In this document: positions 1 to 10,987 of the stretch, piece after piece
Numbering within the stretch: position 1 is the first letter of the stretch
Layout of the letters: each line of letters opens with the position of its first letter
NCBI RefSeq assembly: GCF_042453785.1
Contig: NC_091669.1
Coordinates: forward strand, 32,815,001 to 32,879,000
Length of the DNA stretch: 64,000 nt
Direction of reading: 5' to 3'
From: Malus domestica
Taxonomy: Eukaryota; Streptophyta; Magnoliopsida; Rosales; Rosaceae
Position numbers and translations under genes: made by a program
Notes under the pieces: model-generated
Told to the model about the DNA's origin: nothing
The model's input: only the letters and a program-made list of their open reading frames with translations
Database searches by the model: none

Positions 1-332
1 AGTGGTATAATGTGGCCTACCAAGAAGTAGTAAGATTCAGTTTTTCATGGGGTTTATTATGCTTTACATGTAGTGCTTATCCTCCTTCATTAGAAATGTA
101 AGATAGGTTGACGATGTGGTTTTCTTCTCTAATTTTGTGGTTCTTGTGATGTCATGTGAAATTAGAGAATTAGTGAATCATAACCATCCTCTTGGGACCG
201 TTTTCATGTATATTTTATTTGCGCTCTCCCTTTAAGTTTTCTTTACCCACCTAGTGTCTAAAAGACTAATACGACATATATAACTAGTTTCAAGCATATC
301 CTTAGCCACTCATTAATTTTGTCCTTCTGCAG
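1..332. other. Non-coding stretch before the BPM exon (probable intron)
   Basis: AT-rich, with no coding signal. It ends in a pyrimidine-rich tract and CTGCAG immediately before the BPM-like exon, which fits a 3' splice site, so this is probably intron of the gene that enters the window from the left. Confidence 0.45.
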
Positions 333-563
333 GCGTTGCTTCATTTTATATATTGGGACTCACTGCTTGACATAGAAGAGCTTACTGGAATTAACTCCAA
401 TGGGGCTTCCACTTTGATGGCTCAACATCTGTTTGCAGCAGCAGATCGTTATGGCTTAGATAGGCTCAGGTTGATATGTGAGGCAAATCTCTACGCTATA
501 AACAATGCGGCAACAACAATAGCTTTGGCAGAACAACATCATTGCTCCCAGTTGAAATCATAA
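333..563 (+). pseudogene. BPM (BTB/POZ-MATH) protein exon fragment
   Basis: The reading begins just after CTGCAG and matches the end of the BTB domain of plant BPM proteins, which are substrate adaptors of CUL3 ubiquitin ligases. Recognisable pieces are [28 protein letters not shown] and [13 protein letters not shown] few codons that usually lie between the CEANLY-like and AINNAATT-like segments are missing, and the frame stops directly after QLKS at the TAA ending at 563, where the family normally continues with about 100 residues of C-terminal helices. The MATH domain would lie to the left, outside the window. I read it as a decayed fragment. A divergent live gene with a further exon cannot be excluded, but no continuation is visible before the FAR1-like gene. 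Confidence 0.6.
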
Positions 564-796
564 GAAATCATTGTCTCGCTTTGGTCGATCAACGGGTTAC
601 CACTGGTTTTCAATAATAAAGGTTAGGCTTCCATTATTGAATTGCCTTTTCATGATTTTTTTGCAATTAGATTGGATTTGCTGCATATTTATGTTTGAAA
701 AAGAGGATATGTTGCATTGCTTCTGTAGAAAATTTAGTTTTTTTCATTGAGCTCAAGTTGTCTGAATCTTGGTATATTTTTGTGGTAGGATTGGAT

Positions 797-3248
797 ATGG
801 ATAAACCGAATGATGGTGTAGAATGTACTTTGGAATTGAAACCTACAAAAAATATGGAGTTTGACACTGACCAAGCAACATATGATTTCTACAACAAGTA
901 TGGTAGAATTATGGGGTTTAGTATTCGAAGAGAAAGTAGTGGTAAGAATAAAAGGACTGGTGAACTCACTTCAAGAATCTTTTCTTGTGCTAAAGAAGGG
1001 TTTCGAGCTGTAGATAAGCGAAATGATAAGATTAAAAGACCAAGAGCAGAGACGAGGACTGGATGTGGTGCTCATATGGGTGTTAGGTTGGATAGGCATA
1101 CGGGAAAGTTTTATGTCTATACTTTTGTTGAACAACATAATCATCCCCTAGTAAAGAAAGAATATGCCCATATGTTACCATCCCAACGGAAAATGATAGC
1201 CTCACAAGCCACTGAAGTAGACTTGGCTGAAGAATCGGGGATTCCACTTAGGTTGGCTTATGAGTTAATAAGCAAACAAGCAGGTGGAAGAGAGTCTTTG
1301 GGATTTATTAAGCAGGATCAAAAAAATTATCTTCGAACTGTGAGGCAAAAGAAAATGGCATATGGAGAAGTTGGAGTCTTGCTACAATACTTTTCCAAAC
1401 AAATATTGGAAAACCCATCATTCTTCTATGAACTACACTTGAACAAAGAGGAGCAAATAACAAACATGTTTTGGGCAGATGCTAAAATGATAATTGATTA
1501 TAGCCATTTTGGAGATGTTGTAAGTTTTGATACAACTTAAAAAAGTCAATGAATTGGATCGACCATTTGCAATGTTTGTTGGCTTGAATCATCACAAAGA
1601 GATCGTTGTATTTGGAGCAGCTTTAATGTATGATGAGATTGCCGCTTCCTTTAGTTGGTTATTTAAGACATTTTTTAAGGCAATGTCTGACAAGGCTCCA
1701 AGAACTATTTTTACCGATCAAGATCCTGCGATGGCTAAGGCTATTTTAGAAGTGATGCCTCAAACTTACCATAGACTTTGTTTATGGCATCTGATGCAGA
1801 ATGCTTGTAAAAATGTGAATACTTTGTTCAGAGGTGAGGAAGGAGTTCACAATGCTTTGACAAATTTTTTTGACCACATTGAGGAGGAAAGTGAGTTTGT
1901 ATCTGCTTGGTATTCTATGCTTGATGAGTATAATGCACATGAGAATGACTGGTTGGCCACCACCTTTAAGATTAGAAAGAAATGGGCATATGCATATGTG
2001 AGAAGGGCATGGTCTATAGGAATACGAAGCACACAAATAAGTGAAAGTTTTAATGCAAGACTGAAAAATTATTTGAAGTCAGATCTCAATATTGTTCAAT
2101 TTTTCACAAACTTTGAGAGGGTGCTTACCGATACTAGGTACAAGGAGTGGGAAGCGGAGTATGACCTACAATTTAGAATTGCACATGTCAAATTTGATAT
2201 CAAAATGTTGAAACAAGCTAGAGAAGTTTACACGAAAGCAATATTCAAATTGTTTCAAGATCAATTTGAACAATCTATTGAATTGTCAATAACAAACTGT
2301 GTTGCTAATGAGGATGATTTTGTATACACGGTTGAACTAGATGATAAGTCTAAGAAGCGTAAGGTGAAAAGGGAAGGTATATCTACTGTTTATTGCAGCT
2401 GTAGACTATTTGAGATTAAAGGTATTTTGTGCAGTCATGCTATTAAAGTCCTTAGAGAAGCCATGTTTATCAAGGAAATTCTTGAACAATACATAGTGAA
2501 CAGGTGGAGTAAGGAAGCAAAAGTTGAGAGTGTGGTAGACATGTGTGGGCATGAGATTCAAGTGGAGCCTAAATTGCAGCAAGCTTTTAGATATAGGTCC
2601 TTGTGTTCTATATTCACTAGATTATCAACAAAGGCATCTGAAAATGTAAAGGCATACCAACTGGTGATTAAGCAAGCAAATAAATTGGCAAAAATGGTTG
2701 AAGACCTATTGCATCTAGAAGTGAATGATGATGTGCATGAGAAAAGGCATACGAACTGTAATAGCCAAATGGCCAATTGCTTGGAGAATGTTCATGTTGT
2801 CATTCCAAAAGGGTTTAAGAAGAAAGAAAAGTCTCATCGAGGAAGACGAAGAATTATGAGTGCTTTGGAAAAAGCCTTACCAAGAAAAAAGAAGTCTAAT
2901 CAGGTACTTAAACTCATTTAATTCTTTATCATGCCTATGTGCTTAATATATATAATTAAAGTTTAATGTTGACATGTTTTAGGTTACAATTCCACAACAT
3001 TCTGGTGGTATAAATGTCTTTAGTCCTTATCCACTGCCACCCTCTCATTCATCACAGGTGAAGTACTTTTGAATGTTTTTTAATCTTCATAGCAAAGCTT
3101 GATTAATTGACAAATATAAACTTGAAATTGGTATGTGATATACAGGTCCCAGTTCACATGTTTGGTAATAATACCTATATGCCAATTCCATATCATCCTG
3201 TTCAGGTTTGTCATCTATTTGCAATTTGCACTCTCTGTTTGATATCTG

Positions 3249-3301
<53 letters not shown>

Positions 3302-3435
3302 CTCATTATGGTTGTTGAATGTAGTTACAACCACATAATACGCATATGCTGAACGCAATGCCTTGTGAAGAATCTCAGCCGTCAAGTTCCCAACCTTTTC
3401 TTCATCAAAATATCACTGCAAGTAGTCATGCTTAA
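797..3435 (+). pseudogene. FAR1/FHY3-related (FRS) gene, complete but for one frameshift/stop
   Basis: FAR1-related proteins are transcription factors domesticated from Mutator-like transposases. The ATG at 797 (MDKPNDG) is the likely start. Exons are 797-2903, 2983-3057, 3146-3205 and 3325-3435; all introns are GT-AG and phase 0, and the last three exons are open to a TAA. Domains in order: an N-terminal FAR1 zinc-binding domain (FSCAKEGFR, CGAHMG, EQHNHPL), a MULE transposase core (FDTT, then TDQDPAMAKAI, then SESFNARLK), and a SWIM zinc finger (CSCRLFEIKG, then CSHAIK). The single lesion is at about 1537-1546. The expected Tyr codon after FDTT reads TAA and one extra A shifts the frame, so the gene splits into 797-1540 and 1527-2903. 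Everything else is open, so this is either a very recent pseudogene or a base-calling error in an A run. A (TA)n tract lies in the third intron. Confidence 0.8.
3251..3299. repeat. (TA)n microsatellite
   Basis: About 24 uninterrupted TA units in the third intron of the FAR1-related gene. The length is probably polymorphic. Confidence 0.95.
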
Positions 3436-3469
3436 ATATATGGCTGTTGTTTTGGGTTTTTTGGTCATC

Positions 3470-3640
3470 ATTGGATTTTTTTGGGTATAGTCCAGATGTG
3501 CAGCTATTGTTTTTTGGGTAGGTTCCAGATGTGCAGCTATTGTTTTTTGGGTAGGATCCCCAGATGTGCAGCTATTGTTTTTAGGTTTTTTTGGTCATCA
3601 TTGGGTTTCCTGATGTGCTTCTATTGTTTTTTGGGTTAGT
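3470..3640. repeat. Short tandem repeat array in the FAR1-like 3' flank
   Basis: Four degenerate units of roughly 37-45 bases share CAGATGTGCAGCTATTGTTT and TTTTGGGTAGG. They lie just behind the FAR1-like stop codon, so they would be in its 3' UTR or immediate downstream region. Confidence 0.8.
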
Positions 3641-3970
3641 TTAGTGAACTAAGAAATCCAAATGTATTAGGGACTCACTAGAGAATGCATGAGTTAGGGC
3701 ATGTAAAGCTAGAGGTTTTTTTTGTAAACCATAACTTGTTATGTAAATGTGTACCTTAGTTGATTATGTAAATGTCTACCTAACGTTCATCTTTTAATTC
3801 TTGAAGTGAAAATATATCACATGTGTATTTCCTTAGAGCTATGTCTATTCAGATAAAAATCTCATTGATTAATTCTTCAAATAATGTGCTCCAACACAGT
3901 TAGTTACACACACACACAAAAAAAAAAGACAAATTACTCTGTACAAGCAAAAAAATAGAGTACTTCATGA
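3641..3970. other. Intergenic, AT-rich
   Basis: No coding signal. Contains a short CA/A-rich run near 3906-3930. The FAR1-like gene and the PP2A pseudogene converge here. Confidence 0.5.
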
Positions 3971-5280
3971 CGTTAAGGTTCTGGGCAAAAGGAAGGATCT
4001 CCTGAATGGCAAGTTCTGGATTCAAAATTCGGCAAAACTTAGTTACTTTTCCTGCAGCAGCTATTCATACTTCAGCCTTATTATCCCAGCCGAACATATG
4101 CGAGCACCAGGTCTGATCTAATATATACCAACATCACCACACTTATCAATTAATTTAGAACTCAACAAAGTTGGTAGAGAAAGAGATCAGACAAATGATT
4201 CACATTTACATAATTACAACATCCTAATCCAAGTAATACAATATTCACAATAAAAGCCAAGCCACAAAATAAACTGACTACTTTGTAGCTTCTGGACCAA
4301 CAGCTTCACACAGCTCGTATAATTGATTCGCAACCATGTACCAAACACGCCAAGACTTATCGTGGTCCAAAGAACAAGTTTGCATCATGAATAAAAAAAA
4401 GGTCGTACCCAATGCACAAGGCTCCTGCTTTACGCAGGGTCTGGGAGAGGTGAATGTTGGCGAGAAATACAGATAAGTCATTCCAATACATTGAGGTAGA
4501 GCATTCTCATAGGGATAACGTGAACAAAATATAAGTTCTAGTGGATTTTGTGAATAATTACATTTTATTAACCTGAAAGAAAAAAAGAGAGAGAAAGAAA
4601 CTTTTGAATTGTGAACCTACTACCATGGCATTTTATATACACTATACAACCCAATCCGCCAGGTCAAACCACAAGATCATGTGTCCAGAGTGAAAGCGTA
4701 ATGAGAAGGCAAACAACTACAATTAAATAATGGAATAGGATCAAATCATCTAACCTTAACCAAGGGAATGAAATATTCAACCAAGTCATTTTCTCTCATT
4801 TGCTAGCCAATTTTACACAACGAATCCACCGCTTTGTCCCTCACAAATGTTTCCTCAACAGTGCAAAGCGTTTCCAAAGGCGGGAGCAGAACATTGGCAT
4901 GATCCACGCCACCCACATAGGGGATAAACACCCTCAACTCTTCCGCCATTGCCAGCAGCACTTCATCATCGTCATCGTTGTTCTCGTTGAGGAAAGGAAT
5001 AAGTTCCTTCATGGTCCTCTCTTCTCCCAGTGCACATGCAATCGTGGAAATCTTCTGGATTGAGTTCAAATGGAGCTTAATGTATTCGTTCTTCAGCTCA
5101 TCGATTAAAACGGTGATTGGGTGCAAGGTTTCTGTGAACACGGAAAATTCCTGAAACGAAAGAGACAAGAACAACGTGCACAAAATAATATTTGTGTTTG
5201 ATGATTTTGGGTTACAATCTCTCTCAAATTTGAACTTCTGATTCGATCTCCGTAAGGTGTTAATTTGTGGATGTTTCGTT

Positions 5281-5930
5281 GATCCAAGGGCAGTCGAGGC
5301 TTGATCTTGGATGAACTGTTGGAAGTTTCTTCAAGGGGCCGTGGGCTTGATCTTTGAAGGTGGATTTGAGCGGATCTTCAAGAAGCCGTTGGGGCTTGAT
5401 CTTGAGGATGAGTGTTTCTTCAAGTGCCGTTAAGGTTTGATCTTGAATAACGGTGATGAACGGATCTTCAAGGGCTTTTGGGCTTGATCTTGAAAAACGG
5501 TTGGATGTGTGGATTTGTTGATGTTGTTGATCCAAGGGCCGTCGGGGCTTGATCTTGGATGAACGGATGATGAACGATGGTGCTTTCTTCAAGGGCCGTG
5601 GGAGCTTGATCTTGAATTGGTAGAAGTTCTTCAAGGGCCTTTGGGGCTTGATCTTGAATTGGTGGATTGTTGATCCAAGGGCCGTCGGGGCTTGATCTTG
5701 GAAGAACGATGAACGAAGAACGAATAACACTTTCTTCAAGGGCCGTCGGGGTTTGATCTTGAATTGGTGGATGATTGTTGATCCAAAAGGGCCGTTGGGG
5801 CTTGATCTTAGGATGAACAGTTGTGTGGATTTGTTAATGTTGTTGATCCAAAGGGTCGTTAGGGCTTGATCTTGAATTGGTGAAAGTTCTTTAAGGGCCG
5901 TTGGGGCTTGATCTTGAAGGAGGATTTGAC
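5281..5930. repeat. Repeat array with GGGGCTTGATCTTG core in the solo LTR
   Basis: About 13 copies of a core close to CAAGGGCCGTNGGGGCTTGA plus TCTTG, spaced irregularly at roughly 40-65 bases and separated by varying tails such as AATTGGTGG or GATGAACGA. The long open frame across 5260-5739 on the minus strand is a by-product of this array. Confidence 0.88.
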
Positions 5931-6109
5931 GAAGAACGAAGAGGGCTTTCTTGATCCTTCGGGATTTGCTTGAATTTGGGAGGTTGGATGATTGAAAGCT
6001 TTAGAGTTTCAAAGCTTCAAGGATTTTGAATGTGTGGGGAGTATTCTCTTCCATTTTGGGAGTAGAGAAATGTATTTGTGAATTGGTTCATGATACCTTG
6101 ATGTAGAAG

Positions 6110-6121
6110 CCTATTTATAGG
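6110..6121 (-). promoter_or_regulatory. TATA box of the solo LTR
   Basis: CCTATAAATAGG on the minus strand, a near-palindrome, sits upstream (in LTR orientation) of the repeat array. It is the expected U3 core promoter of the LTR. Confidence 0.55.
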
Positions 6122-6541
6122 CTTTGAGAATGAATCACCACCACAAAATATTTTTTTCTTTTCCAAGCACCATTGCCTAATTTCCCACTTAATACAATTT
6201 TAAACTTGAAGTGGTAATTTTATGGCCTAATTTTCCACTTAATATCATTTTAAACTTGATATGTGCATGCTTTGTCATTGCCCAAAATGAGAAGAAAACC
6301 TTGTTTTGATCTTCAATGGATTGAAATGTGCTTGCCTTGTCATTGCCCAAAATGAGAAGAAAAACTTGTGTAATCCTCCAAGGGTATTTCTTTTTATTTT
6401 GTTGAGTCACACACCATGTGTACAATTTGTATGACACGTGGCATATGCCATGTATGCTTTGACACGTCAAAATTTTAATGCGTTGGTGAACATTTATTTC
6501 ACCGCAATTTCGATGTCTACAATTTCATCAACTGTAGCCAT

Positions 6542-7042
6542 CTTTTCTACAAATTATGCCTCTAACTGAAATCAAAACACAAACTTCCAAAAAACTTCAG
6601 AAAAAATACACTTCTGCATCAAATACATGTAACAATTTTCAATTGTTTTCGACTTTTCCCCTAACTTTTACTCCCTAATTGAAACAAATTCCATAAATTC
6701 CTCTACTTGAAGAAAGAGCTACGGACCCTAAGTTCAATTAAACAATGCTTAGCAAAAAAATACAAACATACCTCGAGAAAGGAGATGCAGGAATTGGATT
6801 TTTATTTTCGAAGGAAGGAAGCTGGAGATTAGGGAGTGAGAATTTCGTAGGCAAACAAGCAGATTGAGGGAGAGAGGACAGAGAGGACAGAGAAGTGGAA
6901 GAATGGTAAAAGGCAACAAAATTGCCTTGGGTTGTGTGAAATATTTGAAAGCTTCTTGGTTGGCCGCAGGATCAATTTGGAGGGCTGGGATCAATTGATC
7001 CCTAGGCTCCGTTGGCATATGCTCAGGAGACAATCTGAGTCC
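6542..7042 (-). other. Probable former 5' UTR and promoter of the PP2A pseudogene
   Basis: On the minus strand there is a plausible donor (CTCGAG|GTATGT, near 6773) and an acceptor (ATTTGTAG, near 6547) just ahead of the ATG, so this is compatible with a 5' UTR exon and intron. No protein domain is recognisable in the 94-codon frame at 6749-7033. Confidence 0.35.
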
Positions 7043-9955
7043 CTTTAAAACTAACAGACTTGACGATACTGTCGAAGCAGTAGGATGAATTCCAGGTTTC
7101 CTAGAAAAACGGGGTCGTCCTTTGGGCAGTCAGTGAATCTTTAAAGACTGACATTCAGGGCTGAATGACCTGCGAATGTAAGGTGTGCAGCTTTAGCCAC
7201 GGATAATGAGGTTGCATACCTTCTGCAGAATTCAGTCAAGAAGATCATCTTTAAAGAAATCGCTGGCCTCCTTTAAGGATGACCCAGTTTTTCTGGGTAA
7301 ACTGGAACTCATCCACTAATGTAGTACAATAATCCCAACCTCTTTTGCTTTAAGCTGGAGTATCTATTGTCTCAAATACCGGTGTCCGGCTTCTCGGAAA
7401 CGATCCTTTTTTTCGATCACCACTAGTAACCTGTTTTTTCGAAAAATAAAACTCATTTATTGTGCAAATTGTTGCCAAGTCCGTTATTTTAAAGCAAGTG
7501 TTGAAATATGGATGAAGTTGATTAATCATAGTTTATCATTCAGATTACCACTGCTTCGAGACTAGTCGTGATTAGGGCCAGGTGTAGTTCGAGTTGGTTC
7601 GATTTGGGTCCAAATCACCACCCAAATCGCACATTGCGGTTTGCCTAAATACCAAACCATAACTGAAGCATAATGGCTTAAAACCGAGATGATCAGTTCA
7701 ACAATGTTGCACTACGGTTTAACATGCTCATGTTACCAAATGAATTATTTCGATTACGTGGAAATAATTAAAACAGAAAAATATAAATGATTCGACATAA
7801 TCCTTTGGCAATGGCGAGATTTCATACCCTAAAAACGTTTCATAATAGTTTCATTATCAGAAACAAGAAAATTCTTTTTTCCTAATGTAAGCAACTAAAC
7901 TATTTAACCATTGATCTCTCATATCAATTAATCTAAATACAAAATCATATCAATTATTTAAGCTAAAAAATATATATGAATTAACCAATACATGATCAAA
8001 TCAATATGAAAAAATGATAAATTTCATCCCAATAATCATACCAATAACTATAACTTATTAAGAAGGCTCTTAATTAGATTTAAACACCTAAAATTTAAAT
8101 TTTTTTTTTATTTATTTTTATCAAACATCGTGCCTTTTAGGATTTTGATTAAGGCCCATAGGTAGAATAGGCCACGTCAGTCTATCTATCAAATTAAAAA
8201 TCATTATTTGTTGTGACATATGTTCTGATACATATTGTGATTGTGTAAATTTTAAGTTGAGATAGATTAGGAATTCTTTTGAGATCTAGAAAATCTTTCC
8301 TAATAGATTTTGTATTACTTAGAGAGCAAGTTTCTCTCCTCCTTATTACTATAAATAAAGGCACAAGGATTGGGAAATTAACACACAATTCCTCAAGTCC
8401 ATTATCCTCTCTCTTTCTCTCCATGCCGCACCCCTCAGTTAAATATAGGCTACAACACATTATCAGCGTGCTCCTCCGTTGTGCTGAGGAATTTGACGTG
8501 GTTATTCTTCAATTAGGGGAGTTAAGTTTCAATTATTCTTAATTGATCAAGTTTTTTTTTTTATTGAATTCATATACTTTTATTGATTTAATGTAAAATT
8601 TTTTTTCTTGAACGTGATACAAGCTTTGGAGATGGAAAGCGGAAATTGAAGAAAGAATTTTCTACATTAAACCAGTTTATCAATATCATCTCGCAATTAG
8701 GTTCTTCAAAAACAACGGTTTTTATCTCGATATTTTTGCGGCCCTAATAGCATGGACATTCACCATAATGCATGACCATACTTTACGTTTTTCGAATGTT
8801 AGATTTGACATAAATTGTGCATGCATTATACTGATGATTTTAAATTAAGTGAATTGATATTACTATGAATTATATTGAATATGCATGAATTGAGTTATAT
8901 ATTGTTATATATGCATATAATTGAATTGAAAAACAAAATATATAAATTAGGGTTTGAAACCCTTCCCACAGAGTGAGCCGTCGAGCCCAGCTTGCCACCC
9001 AGCAGCCTAAGCCACTAGAGCCAAGCCACATAGCAAATGCTCCAGCCCCGAACCAAGACCCGACACCATGAATGGTATTGTCATCACCAAAACCACGGCC
9101 AAGTCTAGCTTGCAGCCATATTACCTCCACGGGTCAACGTCCCATACGACTTGAAAATCGTCCTCGACGAATTTTTGGTCGAGATTCATTTGAAATTCAT
9201 CGGTTTTTTTCCTTTCAAAATTCCAATTTGATTTTTCTAGGGTTCTTGATTTGAACGTCGACATTTAATTTCCATTCACCATTGTGGTAATCATTGAATC
9301 ACAAACTTGGCCTAAGTTTTCCTGACAAAAAACATGGCCCCTGAAGCAGCTGCGCCAACTTTCTTCTCCAGCTAGCACACCAGCAGCAACTGGGATGTTT
9401 CCTTAGTCCACTAGCACCCTAATTAGGCCCTGGTAACTCGGCCAGCAGCAAACAAGTTTTTTTCCTCCTGGGCTTGTAGCTTTGATCGGTTCGCGAGTGT
9501 GGTGTTCCCATATAGCACGCCACACTGGATTGCGCCCCCTAGGTAGGCCTCCGATTTACCCTGCAATGCATCACACAGGATCTCCGCCCCTATTTTGGGC
9601 CTTTTGTTTTCCCCGCGCCTTGGGCCTGCCTGCTGTAGCCTAACAAGGCTAAGAAGTCCTGTTGCCTTCCTCCTTAGTTAGGGCCGCCTCTTGTCCAATC
9701 TAGATTAGGCATAGGCCTCAAGGCACATATTTTTATGATTCCGTGGGCTTCATTTTGGGCCACTAGATTTAATCACCTAAAAATTTTTTATGGTACTACT
9801 GGGTTTATATTTTCTCCCAATTCCTCCCATTAGCCCGAAGACCAATAATTAATCAATTATAATCCTAGGCCCCAAAGGCCTATTCGCATATAATTTTTTT
9901 TCATTTTGCTTTATGTACTTTTGTCTTGTATATATTGCGTTTGTTTGCAAGTATA
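7043..9955 (+). repeat. 2.9-kb duplicated block, copy A (includes a truncated copia 5' end)
   Basis: Starts at CTTTAAAACTAACAGACTTG and is alignable almost end to end with 15574-18507 (copy B), with scattered substitutions and small indels. It contains about 1.17 kb of sequence flanking the copia insertion point, one copia LTR (8209-8457) and about 1.5 kb of internal sequence, then breaks off at a TTTGCAAGTAT-like site. No gene is recognisable in the 1.17-kb flank. Confidence 0.88.
8209..8457 (+). mobile_element. Copia LTR (249 bp), truncated element in copy A
   Basis: Begins TGTTGTGACATATG and ends GGCTACAACA, followed by CATTATCAGC as in the complete element at 16760. TATAAATAAAGG sits in the middle. 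It is preceded by TTATT, the same target-site sequence as the complete element, because the block was copied together with its flank. No 3' LTR follows. Confidence 0.85.
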
Positions 9956-10712
9956 TAGGCGATCATAATTAGTTTGGTTCCGTTGAGTGGTCCGAAACCC
10001 GAAGTTGTTGGATTTCGTGGAGTGGTCTAAAATCCCATTATTTAGAGAAGTAGGCTTGGCCTAACTGTGTCACTCTGGCCTTAGTTTCATATATATATAT
10101 TTGTGAAAATGGTTTCGAGAATCTTGTGAATTGAGTTAGAAAAGATGTTGAACGTCTGGGTGACTCCTTCTGGATTTTCTACAATTCGATTATGATTTCC
10201 TAAGGTATGAATTTAGAAATATGGGAATGATTGTTATTACTTTGATGAAATCAATTAATTAATGTGGCTAGAGAATGGTTTTGTGTTTTGTCGGTTCATA
10301 AATATGATGTATGTTGTGAATTGTAATATCATGATGAGACATAATGATTTATATGTTGGATGGGAGAGAAATCAAGTTTTCATGGGGGTTTGTTATGTAG
10401 CCTGAGTCCAGGAATTTCATGCTGTCAGGTTATAATAAGTGATTGAGGAATGCTATACTTTTCTGCTTGAACTTAGTGGAATAAACTTATGATTTTGTGA
10501 TTAGTGAACTACGAATGGTTTGATCTCTATTGAGGGTACGTAAGCAGTCTAACGAGGAGGTTAGATGTAGCCATAAAGTAAACGAAAAATTAGTTTGAAA
10601 TTCAATTCTCGGGTTGTGATTTGCCATATCTCGGAGGCGGGATATTTGAGATATACATGTATTTAGTGACGTCACGTGTCGATCCTGGACGTATGTCGGG
10701 ATTGGGGTGTGA
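9956..10712 (-). mobile_element. Partial Ty3/gypsy-type LTR
   Basis: Read on the minus strand it begins TGTCACACCCCAATCCCGAC, a typical LTR start, and continues through CACGTGACGTCAC-like sequence. It abuts the broken end of copy A, so the two elements were joined by a deletion or by insertion with loss. There is no internal region and no second LTR. Confidence 0.5.
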
Positions 10713-10987
10713 CAGTTGAGCTCTTACATGATGACATGAATTCAAACTCTTTTAGTGACTAATCTAACATTTAATCTAATAAAATCTATCGTTTGATAAA
10801 AAATAAAAATAAAATCTCGTTGATGGCTAATCTACCAAAATTTAGTTTTGGACCAAAAAAAAAAAAAAGAAACAACAAAGGTTTTTGAAGTAATTTCGAC
10901 CAACAATAGTGGCACTTCTAAAACAAAGGCAACAACCACCACCCAAATCAACAATCTCTCAACTCTCAGAGGCCAAAAATCGAAAAA
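10713..10987. other. Upstream region of the oxidoreductase gene
   Basis: AT-rich with an A run at 10855-10870. It should contain the 5' UTR and promoter, but no certain TATA box stands out. Confidence 0.4.

Larger units (their letters stand above)
5133..6521 (-). mobile_element. Solo LTR (1,389 bp) inside PP2A exon 1
   Basis: Read on the minus strand it begins TGTAGACATCG (6521) and ends CCGTGTTCACA (5133). The flanking 5-mers on that strand are GAAAT (6526-6522) and GAAAC (5132-5128): a 5-bp target duplication with one C/T change. Removing the LTR and one duplicate rejoins the PP2A reading frame exactly. No second LTR or internal region is present, hence a solo LTR. A TATA-like CTATAAATAG lies on the minus strand near 6111-6120. 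The part downstream of it is filled by a degenerate repeat array. Confidence 0.88.
3971..6541 (-). pseudogene. PP2A scaffolding A-subunit (HEAT-repeat) pseudogene, split by a solo LTR
   Basis: The PP2A A subunit is the HEAT-repeat scaffold that joins the catalytic and B subunits. Three minus-strand pieces remain. Piece 1 begins at ATG 6541 (ATG GCT ACA GTT GAT GAA), is interrupted after codon 6 by the solo LTR at 5133-6521, and resumes at 5132 with [30 protein letters not shown] and [20 protein letters not shown] at 4800-4802 replaces the Ser before QMRENDLV, and the exon ends at a GT donor near 4757. Piece 2 (about 4278-4371) encodes DKSWRVWYMVANQLYELCEA. Piece 3 (about 3971-4113) encodes AYVRL, then IAAAGKVTKFCRILNPELAI, with a frameshift and a stop. 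The HEAT repeats between pieces 1 and 2 and everything after piece 3 are missing. Retained introns show it is not a processed copy. Confidence 0.85.

Noticed and set aside
1520-1546. A GTAAGT...AAAAAG mini-intron that would bypass the FAR1-like stop
   Set aside because: It would be under 30 bases, far below the plant minimum, and would delete the conserved FDTT motif.
3107-3352. 81-codon frame with an (IY)n run
   Set aside because: It spans an intron, an exon in the wrong frame and the TA microsatellite.
5260-5739. 159-codon minus-strand open frame
   Set aside because: It is the translation of the LTR repeat array, with no start context or domain.
7043-7380. A possible captured gene fragment on the minus strand (phrases like DEFQFTQKNWVILKGGQ)
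   Set aside because: Short, stop-interrupted and not recognised; it occurs in both duplicated blocks, and I could not assign a family.
8194-8542. Paired open frames that recur near 16745-17105 and 26640-26988
   Set aside because: They are the copia LTR read on both strands in three places.
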